Below, one piece after another: positions 37,736 through 46,103 of a stretch of 64,000 nucleotides of DNA (positions within the stretch are counted from its first letter, which is position 1; every line of letters begins with the position of its first letter). The notes under the pieces are model-generated. The model was given only the letters and a program-made list of their open reading frames with translations. It made no database searches and was not told the DNA's origin. Source of the DNA: DAIOEK01 sp963721445 (lineage in GTDB: Bacteria > Chloroflexota > Anaerolineae > Anaerolineales > Anaerolineaceae); contig CAVRIZ010000005.1 in the NCBI GenBank assembly GCA_963721445.1, positions 1,054,001 to 1,118,000 on the forward strand, written 5' to 3'. A program made the position numbers and the translations under genes.

Positions 37736-38279
37736 ACACAGGCAAATGTCCCAGTGAGATGATCTCACGCCATTTTGCCCTTTCCCCTTCGGTGAAGATG
37801 GCTGCTTCGGCTACGATTTGAGCGCCTGCCTTTTGGATGAGCAGCCGCATCCCCTGGAGGGTGGATCCAGTGCTGATCACATCATCCACAATCACTACCT
37901 TTTTCCCAACCATCATCGCTCGATCTTTTTCGTCCAGGAAGAGCGTCTGTGGTTGACCGGTGGTAATGGATAAGGTCTCTGCCTGAACGGCATTTCCCAT
38001 ATATGGCTTATAGGTCTTTCGCAAGATCACATACGGCTTGTTCGTCTCCACACTCAAAGCGTACGCCAGTGGGATGGATTTTGTTTCCGCCGTGACTAAG
38101 ATATCATATTCGGTGAATGATAACTTTTCTGTGAGGGCCTTGGCGCAACTCTGCACCAGCTCAGTATCTCCGAGAATATTGAGGATGGCAATGCGAAGAC
38201 CGGGTTTGATTTCGAATAAAGCCAGGTCCCGTTTGATTCCCGCGACCTCAACGGAATAGAATTTTTTATCAGGCGCCAT
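37725..38279 (-). CDS. Phosphoribosyltransferase (adenine/xanthine PRTase type I)
   Basis: The 184-residue protein has the PRPP-binding motif VVIVDDVISTGSTLQGM (two acidic residues, then S-T-G-S-T) and the preceding TAETKSIPLAYALS and RKTYKPY regions, as in adenine/xanthine phosphoribosyltransferases. It salvages a purine base with PRPP, or regulates like the PurR group; the base cannot be told. Start ATG 38279 has GGAGGG eight bases before it, preferred over a start ten codons upstream. The long leader holds hairpins and an operator-like palindrome. Confidence 0.85.
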   Translation of the reverse strand: MAPDKKFYSVEVAGIKRDLALFEIKPGLRIAILNILGDTELVQSCAKALTEKLSFTEYDILVTAETKSIPLAYALSVETNKPYVILRKTYKPYMGNAVQAETLSITTGQPQTLFLDEKDRAMMVGKKVVIVDDVISTGSTLQGMRLLIQKAGAQIVAEAAIFTEGERAKWREIISLGHLPVFTD

Positions 38280-38356
38280 CGCGATCCCTCCATCGAGAAT
38301 TAAATGCAATTAAGTGTACTACACTTCATATTCGCTGGTAAGAATTAAACGAAAGT

Positions 38357-38397
38357 GCCTTGCCGACCGGTTGAGGGGGGCAACCGATCCACAAGGC
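38357..38397. other. Long hairpin in the phosphoribosyltransferase leader
   Basis: Outer arms GCCTTG (38357-38362) and CAAGGC (38392-38397) enclose inner arms CGGTTG (38368-38373) and CAACCG (38381-38386) with a G-rich loop. It falls between the predicted promoter and start of the minus-strand gene, so it may act as a leader regulator. No known riboswitch class was recognised. Confidence 0.55.
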
Positions 38398-38403
38398 TCT
38401 TAT

Positions 38404-38434
38404 ATCATAGTAGATACTTGTGGTGAGCACAAGT
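38404..38434 (-). promoter_or_regulatory. Phosphoribosyltransferase promoter with palindromic operator
   Basis: Minus strand: TTGTGC (38432-38427), 17 bases, TATGAT (38409-38404). A perfect 7-bp inverted repeat ACTTGTG-gtgag-CACAAGT (38416-38434) covers the -35 box and looks like a repressor site. Confidence 0.55.
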
Positions 38435-38492
38435 CAAAATCAGGTTAAATCGCCGAGAATTTGGTACGAGTTTTGATGGTTTGGGGAAATGG

Positions 38493-38523
38493 TGAGTGCC
38501 GGGGACGCCGACCCCGGCACTCA
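38493..38523. other. Strong GC-rich hairpin in the intergenic gap
   Basis: Perfect 12-bp stem TGAGTGCCGGGG/CCCCGGCACTCA with a 7-base loop. A near-perfect ribosome-site sequence TAAGGAGG (38527-38534) follows but no start codon lies at a usable distance. There is no T-run, so it is not a plain terminator; a small RNA or leader element is possible. Confidence 0.6.
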
Positions 38524-38589
38524 GTTTAAGGAGGAGAAGAAGAGAAGTCGCCCTTTGATATTAATATACTCGGTGATGCTCCAGGATAC

Positions 38590-38617
38590 TTGACGCTTAC
38601 CCTACGCTTGGTATACG
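38590..38617 (+). promoter_or_regulatory. Promoter of the methyltransferase gene ogt, leaderless type
   Basis: TTGACG (38590-38595), 16 bases, TATACG (38612-38617), then eight bases to the ATG at 38626. Confidence 0.55.
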
Positions 38618-38625
38618 ATATACCT

Positions 38626-39153
38626 ATGAGCAATCCAATTTCTGAAAAAACTGTCACCAGTGACGAATCGTTGACTCTGATCTGATCTGCCCATCATCGG
38701 AACGATCACCATCCATGCCAATAAAAGTGGCATCTCACGGTTGGATTTTATTTCGGAACGCACAAACAACCACACCAAAACCGATCTACTCATTCGCGAT
38801 TGTTACTTGATGCCATGTCGCAGATGCAGGACTATCTGGATGGATCGCTTACCCGGTTCGATCTGCCGATTGACTGGGAGGTTATGCATGGTTTTTACCG
38901 GGACGCCTTGCAACTTTGCTACGCCATCCCATATGGTCAGACTCGCACCTACGGAGACATCGCCGTTGAACTTGGGAAACCATTCGCCACAGCCAGGGCG
39001 GTGGGCACTGCGATGGCTCGCAATCCAATTCCGGTCATCATCCCCTGCCATCGGGTGGTGGGAAAAGACGGTAAATTGCAGGGGTATTCTGGTCCGCGCG
39101 GAATCGAGACCAAAGCGGCGCTGCTTCACCTGGAAGGCGCCCGGATGCTGTAA
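38626..39153 (+). pseudogene. ogt: Methylated-DNA--protein-cysteine methyltransferase (Ogt/AdaB type), two offsetting frame breaks
   Basis: The C-terminal part (38800-39153) is clear: PYGQTRTYGDIAVELGKP and the acceptor cysteine in IIPCHRVVGKDG. It repairs O6-alkylguanine by transferring the alkyl group to that Cys. The N-terminal domain is readable only with frame changes: SNPISEKTVTSDESLTLI from 38626 ends in a TGA at 38683. GTITIHANKSGISRLDF follows in another frame until about 38797, then the first frame returns. One gained and one lost base would explain this. The restored protein is about 175 residues, normal for the family. Confidence 0.8.
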
Positions 39154-39176
39154 TAGCAAACCGTCCAATCGTACAC

Positions 39177-39182
39177 TATAAT
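39177..39182 (+). promoter_or_regulatory. -10 box of era, leaderless type
   Basis: TATAAT ends seven bases before the era ATG (39190). No ribosome site is seen and the -35 is not obvious. Confidence 0.5.
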
Positions 39183-39189
39183 CAATTCC

Positions 39190-40114
39190 ATGGAACAAAA
39201 TTTGCCAGCTACTTTTCGCAGCGGTTACGCCGCCATCGTGGGACGTCCCAGTGTGGGAAAATCCACCCTGGTCAACACACTATTGAACCAGAAGATCGCG
39301 CCTGTCTCACCCCGTCCGCAGACAACCCGCCGCCGTCAATTGGGCATTCTTACATCTGAGATCATGCAACTGATTTTAATGGATACACCAGGTATCCATC
39401 AACCAGTCCACAAACTAGGCGAATACATGAACCAGATCGCCCTCGACACGCTTCAGGATGCCGATGTGATCGTCTGGCTGGTGGACGTTTCAAGCCCTCC
39501 CCATAAGGAAGATGAATTAGTGGCCGGCTACTTGAACGATATTCCATCCCTTCCCCCTGTACTGCTGGTCTTGAATAAGATCGATCTGTTGAAAGAATCG
39601 TTGCTTCAAATTCGAACAGATGCGTATCACGCGCTGTTTCCATCCGCCCAGACGATGGTCATATCTGCCCTGAGAGGAAATGAAACCGGGGCGCTCCTGG
39701 AGAAAATAAGCAGCTTTCTGCCGGAAGGGGTTCGCTATTACGACCCCGATCAGGTCACAGACCTGTATGAGCGAGAGATCTCAATTGACCTTATCCGCGA
39801 GGCAGTCTTGCGCAGTCTAAAGGATGAAGTGCCGCATGCGGTGGCTGTCCGGCTGGACGAGTATAACGATGAAGGCGATACTTTCGCGCAGAATTTCCGC
39901 CACATTATTCGTGGAGAGAGAATCACAAAAAGGGATCGTCATCGGGCAGGGCGGACAAATGATCAAAGAGATCGGCACGCTTGCCAGGAAAGAGATTGAA
40001 AACCTGACCGGTCGAAAAGTGTACCTGGAGCTCAGGGCAAAGGTGCAGAAGAATTGGCGCAATGATCCAAATGCGCTCCGCCAATTGGGATATCAATCAG
40101 AGAATAAGGATTAA
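39190..40114 (+). CDS. era: GTPase Era (frameshifted in this sequence)
   Basis: Restored length is about 308 residues. G1 GRPSVGKSTLVN, the G2 region RPQTTRRRQLG, G3 DTPGIH, G4 NKID and G5 SAL are all present in the first frame. The KH domain lies in the second frame: SATLFVERESQKGIVIGQGG, then EIGTLARKEIENLTGRKVYL. The frames meet at about 39890; the span has one base too many. Era binds 16S rRNA and is needed for 30S assembly, so a true knockout is unlikely and a base insertion error is favoured. A ribosome site for the next gene follows the stop. Confidence 0.92.
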
Positions 40115-40118
40115 TCCG

Positions 40119-40793
40119 ATGTTCGTGGGGGGAATCGCGCTGACGTTATTCTTCTCGACTTTAGACTGGCTGGTGGTTTTCACCCAGAAAGCCAGGGTGA
40201 AATACATCACCAAACCGATCGTCATGGTGATCCTGCTCATTTGGTTGTATTTTGAAACAGGTTATCGGGGATTTTGTCTCTTCTTCGGATTCGGTATATT
40301 GTTTTCTCTGGCGGGAGATATCTGGTTAATGCTTCCCGGGCGATTCTTTCTGGCCGGATTATTCTCATTTTTGCTGGCTCATGTTTCGTATATCGTTGGA
40401 CTTAACCAGACGCCATTGCCGTTCTCTGGTCTGTCACTGTTGGTTGGCACGATGGTTATCCTGATAGCCATTGCCATGTTTTGTAAAATCCGGTTTGGCT
40501 TCATGCGGATGATCGGCACCCTGCGGGCACGATTTCCCCTGGCTCTGTATGGCCTTGCATTGACTTTCATGCTTTTATCCGGTGTCTCGACCCTCTTCCG
40601 GGATGCCTGGAATACGTCCGCCGCATGGATGGTGACCGTTGGTGCCCTTCTTTTCTTCATCTCCGATAGCTTGCTTGGCTTTGATCGCTTTGTGAAACCA
40701 TTTCGTTTCGCCCGGCTGCTGGTACGGATCACCTATCATTTGGGACAAGTAATCCTCATCGCAGGCATCGTCAGTCAGAATCACCTACTCTAG
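40119..40793 (+). CDS. Lysoplasmalogenase-like membrane protein (YhhN/TMEM86 family)
   Basis: A 224-residue protein made of about eight hydrophobic helices. SLAGDIWLMLPGRFFLAGLF, then LAHVSYIVGL and later FFISDSLLGFDRF with YHLGQVLI-like end, hold the conserved acidic and His residues of YhhN/TMEM86 proteins. These cut the vinyl-ether bond of lysoplasmalogens in known cases; the substrate here is unproven. Start ATG 40119 has AAGGA eight bases ahead, preferred over an upstream start inside era. Confidence 0.85.
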   Translation: MFVGGIALTLFFSTLDWLVVFTQKARVKYITKPIVMVILLIWLYFETGYRGFCLFFGFGILFSLAGDIWLMLPGRFFLAGLFSFLLAHVSYIVGLNQTPLPFSGLSLLVGTMVILIAIAMFCKIRFGFMRMIGTLRARFPLALYGLALTFMLLSGVSTLFRDAWNTSAAWMVTVGALLFFISDSLLGFDRFVKPFRFARLLVRITYHLGQVILIAGIVSQNHLL

Positions 40794-40800
40794 AACTGGG

Positions 40801-41713
40801 TTACTTCAACGGTCGGAATCCCTCACCCATTGCCTCGTGCGCTTCCCCGATCACCATGAAGGCTTTCGGATCCATCTCCCTGACCACCGATTTCAAGGTA
40901 CTCACTTCAGATCGTGACACAACACAGTAGATCACATCCCTTTCCGTGCCGGTATACGCACCCCGCCCGGATAAGAACGTGACTCCCCGTTCCATTTCGG
41001 TCATGATCTTTTGTGCCACTTCCTGCGGGCAATGGGTCACAATGATGGCTGTTCGGAATACGCTGCTGCCTTCTGTGGTCACTTCCGCTGCCAGACCACT
41101 TACGTAGATCATCACCAGACCGTAAAGGGCAAATTCCCAACCAAACACGAAGCCAGCCGCCAGCACCACGATCGAATCGGTTGCCAGATAGGCTTGCGAG
41201 ATGGAGATTCCAAAGCGGTGATTCAGAATCCGTCCGAGAATATCACTGCCCCCACTGGTGCCCTGACCGCGGTAGACCAGACCCAACCCGACGCCCAACA
41301 TGAGACCACCATAGAGGGAATTGAGCACCAGATCGTGGGTGAGACCAGCCGGAGGGATGAACCAAACCAGCGCGTCAGTCAGGAGCGAGAACGCTGCGAT
41401 GGCCACCCCGGTCCGGGCTACAAAACGCGGACCGCCCAGGTAGCGCCATCCGAGCAAAAAGAGAGGCAGGTTGCCGAAGAAGACCATCAGACCTATCGGC
41501 CAGGTCGTGTAATGGCTGACCAACTGGGCTGCGCCGCTGATACCTCCGCTGACAAGTTGTCCGGGTACCAGGAATAAGCGCATGGCCAATCGCCTGCACC
41601 AATGCTCCTGCCAGAATATATAAATAGTCTTTGGCATTCTGACGGCTAAAATCCAACCCCGCCTTTTGGATGAAGCTGCGGAAATCCTTTTTCTTATCTT
41701 CAAGTATCGCCAT
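40801..41713 (-). CDS. YitT family membrane protein with C-terminal DUF2179 (frameshifted)
   Basis: About 304 residues when joined. Frame one: MAILEDKKKDF to DYLYILAGALVQAIG (41713 to ~41588). Frame two: MRLFLVPGQLVSGGISGAAQ onward, with five hydrophobic helices. The C-terminal cytoplasmic DUF2179 domain starts near TAIIVTHCPQEVAQKIM and includes GRGAYTGTERDVIYCVV. The switch is one extra base in GGCC (41584-41587). AGGAGAGA precedes the ATG at 41713. The function of YitT proteins is not established. Confidence 0.9.
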
Positions 41714-41758
41714 ACTATTCTCTCCTGGTTTCGCTGATTACCCGGTTACAAACAGAAC

Positions 41759-41776
41759 GCGCCTCAAAAGAGGCGC
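41759..41776. terminator. Terminator hairpin after the FmdB gene
   Basis: GCGCCTC-aaaa-GAGGCGC, perfect 7-bp stem. On the minus strand it follows the zinc-ribbon gene and is trailed by TTCTGTTTG. Confidence 0.65.
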
Positions 41777-41806
41777 CAAGTGATTTCAATCCTTGCGTTT
41801 CGATCT

Positions 41807-42136
41807 CTATTTGGAGTCAGAGATACTGGGTGTTGCCTCTTTTGTTTCGGTCTTCACGCTGGTCGACTCGCTTTTCGAACTGGTCTCTGGCGTGGCTGTC
41901 TTTTCGGTAGATGGAGGTTTTTCTTCATTCTTGGAGCTGGAACTCATTCCCGAAGGAGACTTGTGATCTGTGGAATAAAAACCGGAACCCTTAAAGACAA
42001 TACTGACAGGCTGGAAAACTTTCCGTAAGGATTTCTTTCCACATTCCGGGCAGGTGACCAGAGGGTTGTCTGCAAATTTTTGTTTTTGTTCAAACTGCAC
42101 ACCGCAGTTCTCGCAGTGATATAAATAAACGGGCAT
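41807..42136 (-). CDS. FmdB family zinc ribbon protein
   Basis: A 109-residue protein. PVYLYHCENCGVQFEQKQKF and CPECGKKSLRKVF form the paired CxxC zinc ribbon of FmdB-like regulators; KGSGFYSTDH is the conserved end of that domain. The last ~45 residues are a low-complexity tail of Ser, Thr, Glu and Lys. A promoter lies about 50 bases upstream, giving this gene a normal leader. A hairpin terminator follows. Confidence 0.92.
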   Translation of the reverse strand: MPVYLYHCENCGVQFEQKQKFADNPLVTCPECGKKSLRKVFQPVSIVFKGSGFYSTDHKSPSGMSSSSKNEEKPPSTEKTATPETSSKSESTSVKTETKEATPSISDSK

Positions 42137-42183
42137 GGCTTCTTTGTGCGATCTACTTCTTTCAGGATGATGACAAGTGTGTA

Positions 42184-42212
42184 ATTATAAGCAGAGTCAG
42201 GTTGTCTGGCAA
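42184..42212 (-). promoter_or_regulatory. Promoter of the FmdB zinc-ribbon gene
   Basis: Minus strand TTGCCA (42212-42207), 17 bases, TATAAT (42189-42184), about 48 bases before the ATG. Confidence 0.7.
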
Positions 42213-42256
42213 GATGGAGGGGGATCGTGGATGTAAGGTTTCACAGTCGTGGAGTA

Positions 42257-42347
42257 TCCCTCCAAATGTTATTTGCGAGGCTATCAGCCTGAGCAATCGC
42301 GGTACAGTAGGCTAGATTGCTTCACCCACTTGGAGGGTTCGCAATGA
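42257..42347. repeat. Degenerate inverted-repeat (REP-like) element
   Basis: CCCTCCAA (42257-42264) pairs with TTGGAGGG (42330-42337). TTTGCGAGG...GAGCAATCGC at the left mirrors GATTGCTTC...TTCGCAATGAC at the right. This TTGCGA/AGCAATC pattern resembles small non-coding palindromic elements seen in Chloroflexota and other phyla. Outside it and the zinc-ribbon promoter, the 385-bp gap 42137-42521 shows nothing else clear. Confidence 0.55.
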
Positions 42348-42521
42348 CATGGGTACGGATTGATCCAAATCGACAGCCTCGCCCTGACACGGGTGCGAAA
42401 AATCCGTAGCCGGGATGGGTGATGAGACGACTGTCCAATTGTCGAGAATCGTTATACCGATTAGAATAGCGCCAATACCTAACCCATAAACAAATTTGAA
42501 TCACATAATTAGCTGACCTTC

Positions 42522-43301
42522 ATGAAAAAACAAGTAGCCCTGTTCCTCCTAGTCCTATCCATTTTCCTCACCGGTTGTGGGCTTAATGGATCGTCCATTT
42601 CATCTCTCAACATGGATCGTACCATCGCGGCGGCAGTGCTAACCCGGGTAGCTGGATTGCCATCGTTCACTCCCATACCCACATCAACACCAGAACCGCC
42701 TACAGCAACTGCAACCCCACGCGCCCCAACCACTACCCAAACGCCTCAAATCAGCCTCTCTCCGACCGGAGATACACCCTATCCATACATCTCGTGGACT
42801 CCCAGCGGGTGCGACAAATCCGCCTTCCTCGCGGATTTGGATATTACAGATTATTCATTCGTCTATCCGGGCACCAATTTCACCAAAACCTGGCGTATTA
42901 AGAATATTGGGACCTGCACCTGGACAACGAAGTACCAGTTTCAATACATCAGCGGTAACCCGATGGGGGCAGACACGATCTATCTCCCGAAGTCGGTCGC
43001 ACCAGGAGATACCATCGATATTTCCCTGAATATGAAAGCCCCGGATATCGATGAAGACTACCGCAATTACTGGAAGTTGCGGAATGCTGCCGGGCAAATC
43101 TTTGGCACGACGTTCTATGTAGCAATCGAGGTATCCAAGATCAGGGTGACGATCACTCCTTCTGCCACAAAAACCCCCACTTCAGGGTTACCAACTTCCA
43201 CTCCCACGCTGACCAATACGATTCCCCCCATTCCAACAGAAACCTTGGTTCCACCCACGGAAACATCCACCATCGTTCCGATCGAGACCGCCATCGAATA
43301 G
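42522..43301 (+). CDS. Lipoprotein with NBR1-Ig-like domain
   Basis: A 259-residue protein with a lipoprotein signal (KKQVALFLLVLSIFLTGC; C19 is the lipid-bearing residue). A Pro/Thr-rich linker (PTSTPEPPTATATP) follows, then an Ig-like domain from about 90 to 215: VYPGTNFTKTWRIKNIGTCT, then WKLRNAAGQIFGTTFYVAI. Next comes a second Pro/Thr tail. The domain resembles the NBR1 FW/Ig-like domain that is frequent in Chloroflexota surface proteins. It probably sits on the outer side of the membrane; the ligand is unknown. Confidence 0.88.
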   Translation: MKKQVALFLLVLSIFLTGCGLNGSSISSLNMDRTIAAAVLTRVAGLPSFTPIPTSTPEPPTATATPRAPTTTQTPQISLSPTGDTPYPYISWTPSGCDKSAFLADLDITDYSFVYPGTNFTKTWRIKNIGTCTWTTKYQFQYISGNPMGADTIYLPKSVAPGDTIDISLNMKAPDIDEDYRNYWKLRNAAGQIFGTTFYVAIEVSKIRVTITPSATKTPTSGLPTSTPTLTNTIPPIPTETLVPPTETSTIVPIETAIE

Positions 43302-43351
43302 GCATAAGACACCTATTGATCGAATGAGATCTAGTAAAACAAATACGATAA

Positions 43352-43380
43352 TTGTCTAATCCTTCCCTAGCGATTAGAAT
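43352..43380 (+). promoter_or_regulatory. Promoter of the metallopeptidase gene, leaderless type
   Basis: TTGTCT (43352-43357), 17 bases, TAGAAT (43375-43380), then eight bases to the ATG at 43389. Confidence 0.65.
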
Positions 43381-43388
43381 TGACTCAC

Positions 43389-44789
43389 ATGTCATTCAAC
43401 CGAAAACCTATCCTACTTTCCTGCTTGATCCTGATATTCACGATTCTCATCTGTATCTGCCTGATCACACTGCTGGGAATCGGTGCTTTTCTCTTGCCTG
43501 CCCGGGTGACAAGCCTGCGCCCTGCCATTCAGTCCACCCCGTTCAACCTGGATTCCCTGCCGACCCCGACCGGAGATAGCAGCACGTCCATCTTGCCAAA
43601 TGATCTGCTCTCCGAGATGAAGCAGATCCAGGTGGAGGTGATCTCCGAACGGAATTTGCTGCCTAATCGTGAGATCCCCCGCGCATTCCTGACGCCGGCT
43701 GAGTTGGGCGTCATAGTGGAAAAAGACATGCTCGCCAATTACACCGAAGAGCAGGCGCTCAAAGACAGCCTGGTCCTTCTCCATTTTGGATTGATCGATC
43801 CATCCATCGATCTGCTCACGTTCTATAAAGACCTGTATTCCGAACAGATCGCCGGCTTCTACGATCAGGAAACCGGGGAAATGTTTGTAGTTAAAGGGAA
43901 AGAATTCGGACCTAATGATCGCCTTACTTACGCGCATGAATATACCCACGCGCTGCAGGATCAGAACTATGGCATCAAGGATAAACTGAATTTCAGCACC
44001 GAAAGCTGCGTCGCCGACGAGGAACGATGCGCGGCTGTCCAATCCCTCATCGAAGGTGATGCTTCCTTGCTGGAATACCGCTGGCAAGGTGAGCATTTCT
44101 CGAAACAGGATTTCCGGGATTGGCTATCCTCCTCCCTCTCCATGCAGTTCCCGGTGCTCGACCAGGCTCCTCCTTATTTTCGGGAAGACCTTTTGTTCCC
44201 CTACCTGTACGGCTTGAACTTTGTCAGTTATTTGTATGAGAAAGGCGGCTGGGATGCGGTCGATGCCGCGTATGCCAATCCTCCGGTCTCAACCGAACAG
44301 ATCATGCACCCGGAGCGCTATCCGGAAGACAAACCTGAGGTAGTAGCAATCCCTTCGATGGATGGAAACCTTCCTGAGCACTACGTCCTCGCTGATGAAG
44401 GTGGAATTGGGGAATGGTTCACCTACCTATACCTGGCTCATGGTGTTGAACCAAACTATCAACTGGAATCGCAGGTCGCAAAGCAGGCTGCTCGGGGATG
44501 GGATGGTGGTTCTTATAAGCTGTTCACAAATTCGCAATCTTCCGATACCGTCCTGGTAACCTGCAATGTCTGGGATACTCCCGAAGACGCCCGGGAATTC
44601 TATTCAGTTTTTTCTCAATATGGGAACCTTCGCTGGCCAGATAAAATGTTGGAAGATAGCGATGAACCGAAAGTCTGGATGGGATCAGAAGGATACACTA
44701 CAATCAAGATCGATCAGAAGCGAACCTGTTGGACCATTGCTCCCGATCAGGAAACCATGTTGCATTTTTCCACCTCAGCGATGAAGTAG
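43389..44789 (+). CDS. Membrane-anchored zinc metallopeptidase-like protein (HExxH)
   Basis: The 466-residue protein has an N-terminal hydrophobic anchor (~8-35). The outer part contains LYSEQIAGFYDQETGEMFVV and then LTYAHEYTHALQDQNYG, with HEYTH as the zinc motif. A downstream Glu (LIEGDASLLEY) is well placed as third ligand. This matches a group of uncharacterised putative metallopeptidases common in Chloroflexota. The start is the ATG 43389 with a promoter eight bases upstream; a TTG three codons earlier overlaps the -10 box and is unlikely. Confidence 0.82.
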   Translation: MSFNRKPILLSCLILIFTILICICLITLLGIGAFLLPARVTSLRPAIQSTPFNLDSLPTPTGDSSTSILPNDLLSEMKQIQVEVISERNLLPNREIPRAFLTPAELGVIVEKDMLANYTEEQALKDSLVLLHFGLIDPSIDLLTFYKDLYSEQIAGFYDQETGEMFVVKGKEFGPNDRLTYAHEYTHALQDQNYGIKDKLNFSTESCVADEERCAAVQSLIEGDASLLEYRWQGEHFSKQDFRDWLSSSLSMQFPVLDQAPPYFREDLLFPYLYGLNFVSYLYEKGGWDAVDAAYANPPVSTEQIMHPERYPEDKPEVVAIPSMDGNLPEHYVLADEGGIGEWFTYLYLAHGVEPNYQLESQVAKQAARGWDGGSYKLFTNSQSSDTVLVTCNVWDTPEDAREFYSVFSQYGNLRWPDKMLEDSDEPKVWMGSEGYTTIKIDQKRTCWTIAPDQETMLHFSTSAMK

Positions 44790-44795
44790 AATGCC

Positions 44796-45489
44796 ATGAC
44801 TTTAGATATCTCCCGCATCAAAGGGATCTGTTTCGATATCGATGGTACCCTGAGCGACACCGATGATCAGGTCGTGGAATAAACTGATCCGCTGGCTAAG
44901 ACCGCTGCAACTGTTTTCCGGAGTAGACCCGGCAAAGCTGGCACGCAGACTGGTGATGGCTGCCGAAACTCCTGGGACTGCATTGTATTCCATCCCGGAC
45001 CGGCTGCACCTGGATGATGAGCTCGCCTGGTTGATGGAGAAAATGACCCGCTGGGCTGGCAAGAAACAACACTTCCTGCTTTTGTCAGGCGTCCGGGAGC
45101 TTTTGCAGTCACTCGTGGAAATCTACCCAATGGTGATCGTGACCGCGCGTGAATCGTATGCTGCTGACCATTTTCTGCGCCAGTTTGATCTGATCCCTTA
45201 CTTTCGGCATGTCATTTCTGGTCAAACCTGTGAACACACCAAACCGTACCCGGATCCAATTCTGCACAGTGCAAAACTATTGGGTTTGCAACCTGGTGAG
45301 CTGGTGATGGTCGGCGATACAATTGTAGATATCCTCTCCGCACGGCGGGCAGGCGCTCAATCAGTTGGGGTTCTGTGTGGATTTGGGGAAGAAAAGGAAC
45401 TACTCCACTACGGTGCAAACTTGATCCTTCCAACCACATCCGATCTGGCGCAGCATCTTTTATTGGGCAAAACTGGAAACCAGGAGTAA
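44796..45489 (+). CDS. HAD-superfamily hydrolase, phosphoglycolate-phosphatase-like (frameshifted)
   Basis: About 231 residues if joined. Motif I is CFDIDGTLSDTD, in the first frame from 44796, which ends at 44875-44880. The second frame starts WNKLIRWLRPL and carries motif II (VTARES), motif III (HTKPYPDPI) and motif IV (MVGDTIVDILSARRAGAQ). These are the four HAD motifs, with a cap domain between I and II like PGP/phosphatase subfamily members. The switch is one gained base near 44873. It ends three bases before the LOG gene. The substrate is unknown. Confidence 0.85.
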
Positions 45490-45492
45490 ACA

Positions 45493-46095
45493 ATGACCGG
45501 ACCGCGTTTTCAATCCATTTGCGTATACTGCGGCTCTTCCGATAACATCCATCCCTCCTTCTTGACTGGGGCGAGGCATCTCGGATTAACGCTGGCCAAA
45601 CACAATATTCAATTGATCTACGGCGGGGGTAAGACCGGTCTGATGGGTGCTGTAGCTGGAGGGGTTTTAGCAGGAGGTGGAAAAGTGACCGGGGTGGTTC
45701 CTGAGAGCTTGAACCAGAGTCAACTGATCGCAGCCAATTTATCCTCCCTCGAAGTATGCCCGGATATGCAGACCCGTAAGAAACGGATGCATGATCTGGC
45801 GGACGCATTGATCGCACTTCCGGGCGGCTTCGGTACACTCGATGAACTGTTTGAAGCACTTACCTGGGCGCAGATTGGGCTTCATCAGAAACCGATCGGA
45901 ATCCTGAATTTGGATGGCTATTTCGACCCTATGTTTCTGATGATCGAACATGCTGCCGTGGAAGGATTTATCTACCCCGAACATAAAAATCTGCTGGTGT
46001 CATCCCCTGATCCGGAAGAATTATTAACCAAAATGGAAGGATATAAACCTCCGGAAAATCTGACCCGCTGGATCAGCCGCCCGAAAGAGGATTAA
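45493..46095 (+). CDS. LOG family protein (cytokinin riboside 5'-monophosphate phosphoribohydrolase-like)
   Basis: A 200-residue protein. VYCGSSDNIHPSF, the nucleotide-fold GGGKTGLMGAVAGG, the MQTRKKRMHDLADALI segment and the signature PGGFGTLDELFEALT are all typical of LOG proteins. These cleave AMP-type nucleotides to base and ribose 5-phosphate. A ribosome site AGGAG lies before the ATG. It converges with the penicillin-binding protein gene nine bases downstream. Confidence 0.93.
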   Translation: MTGPRFQSICVYCGSSDNIHPSFLTGARHLGLTLAKHNIQLIYGGGKTGLMGAVAGGVLAGGGKVTGVVPESLNQSQLIAANLSSLEVCPDMQTRKKRMHDLADALIALPGGFGTLDELFEALTWAQIGLHQKPIGILNLDGYFDPMFLMIEHAAVEGFIYPEHKNLLVSSPDPEELLTKMEGYKPPENLTRWISRPKED

Positions 46096-46103
46096 TCTGG
46101 TTT

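Noticed and set aside
38527..38625. Orphan gene after the strong TAAGGAGG sequence
   Set aside because: No ATG, GTG or TTG lies within 5-12 bases, and no coding frame with a plausible protein follows.
42137..42521. A hidden protein gene in the 385-bp gap
   Set aside because: Only short, non-conserved frames are present, and the inverted-repeat element explains most of the structure.
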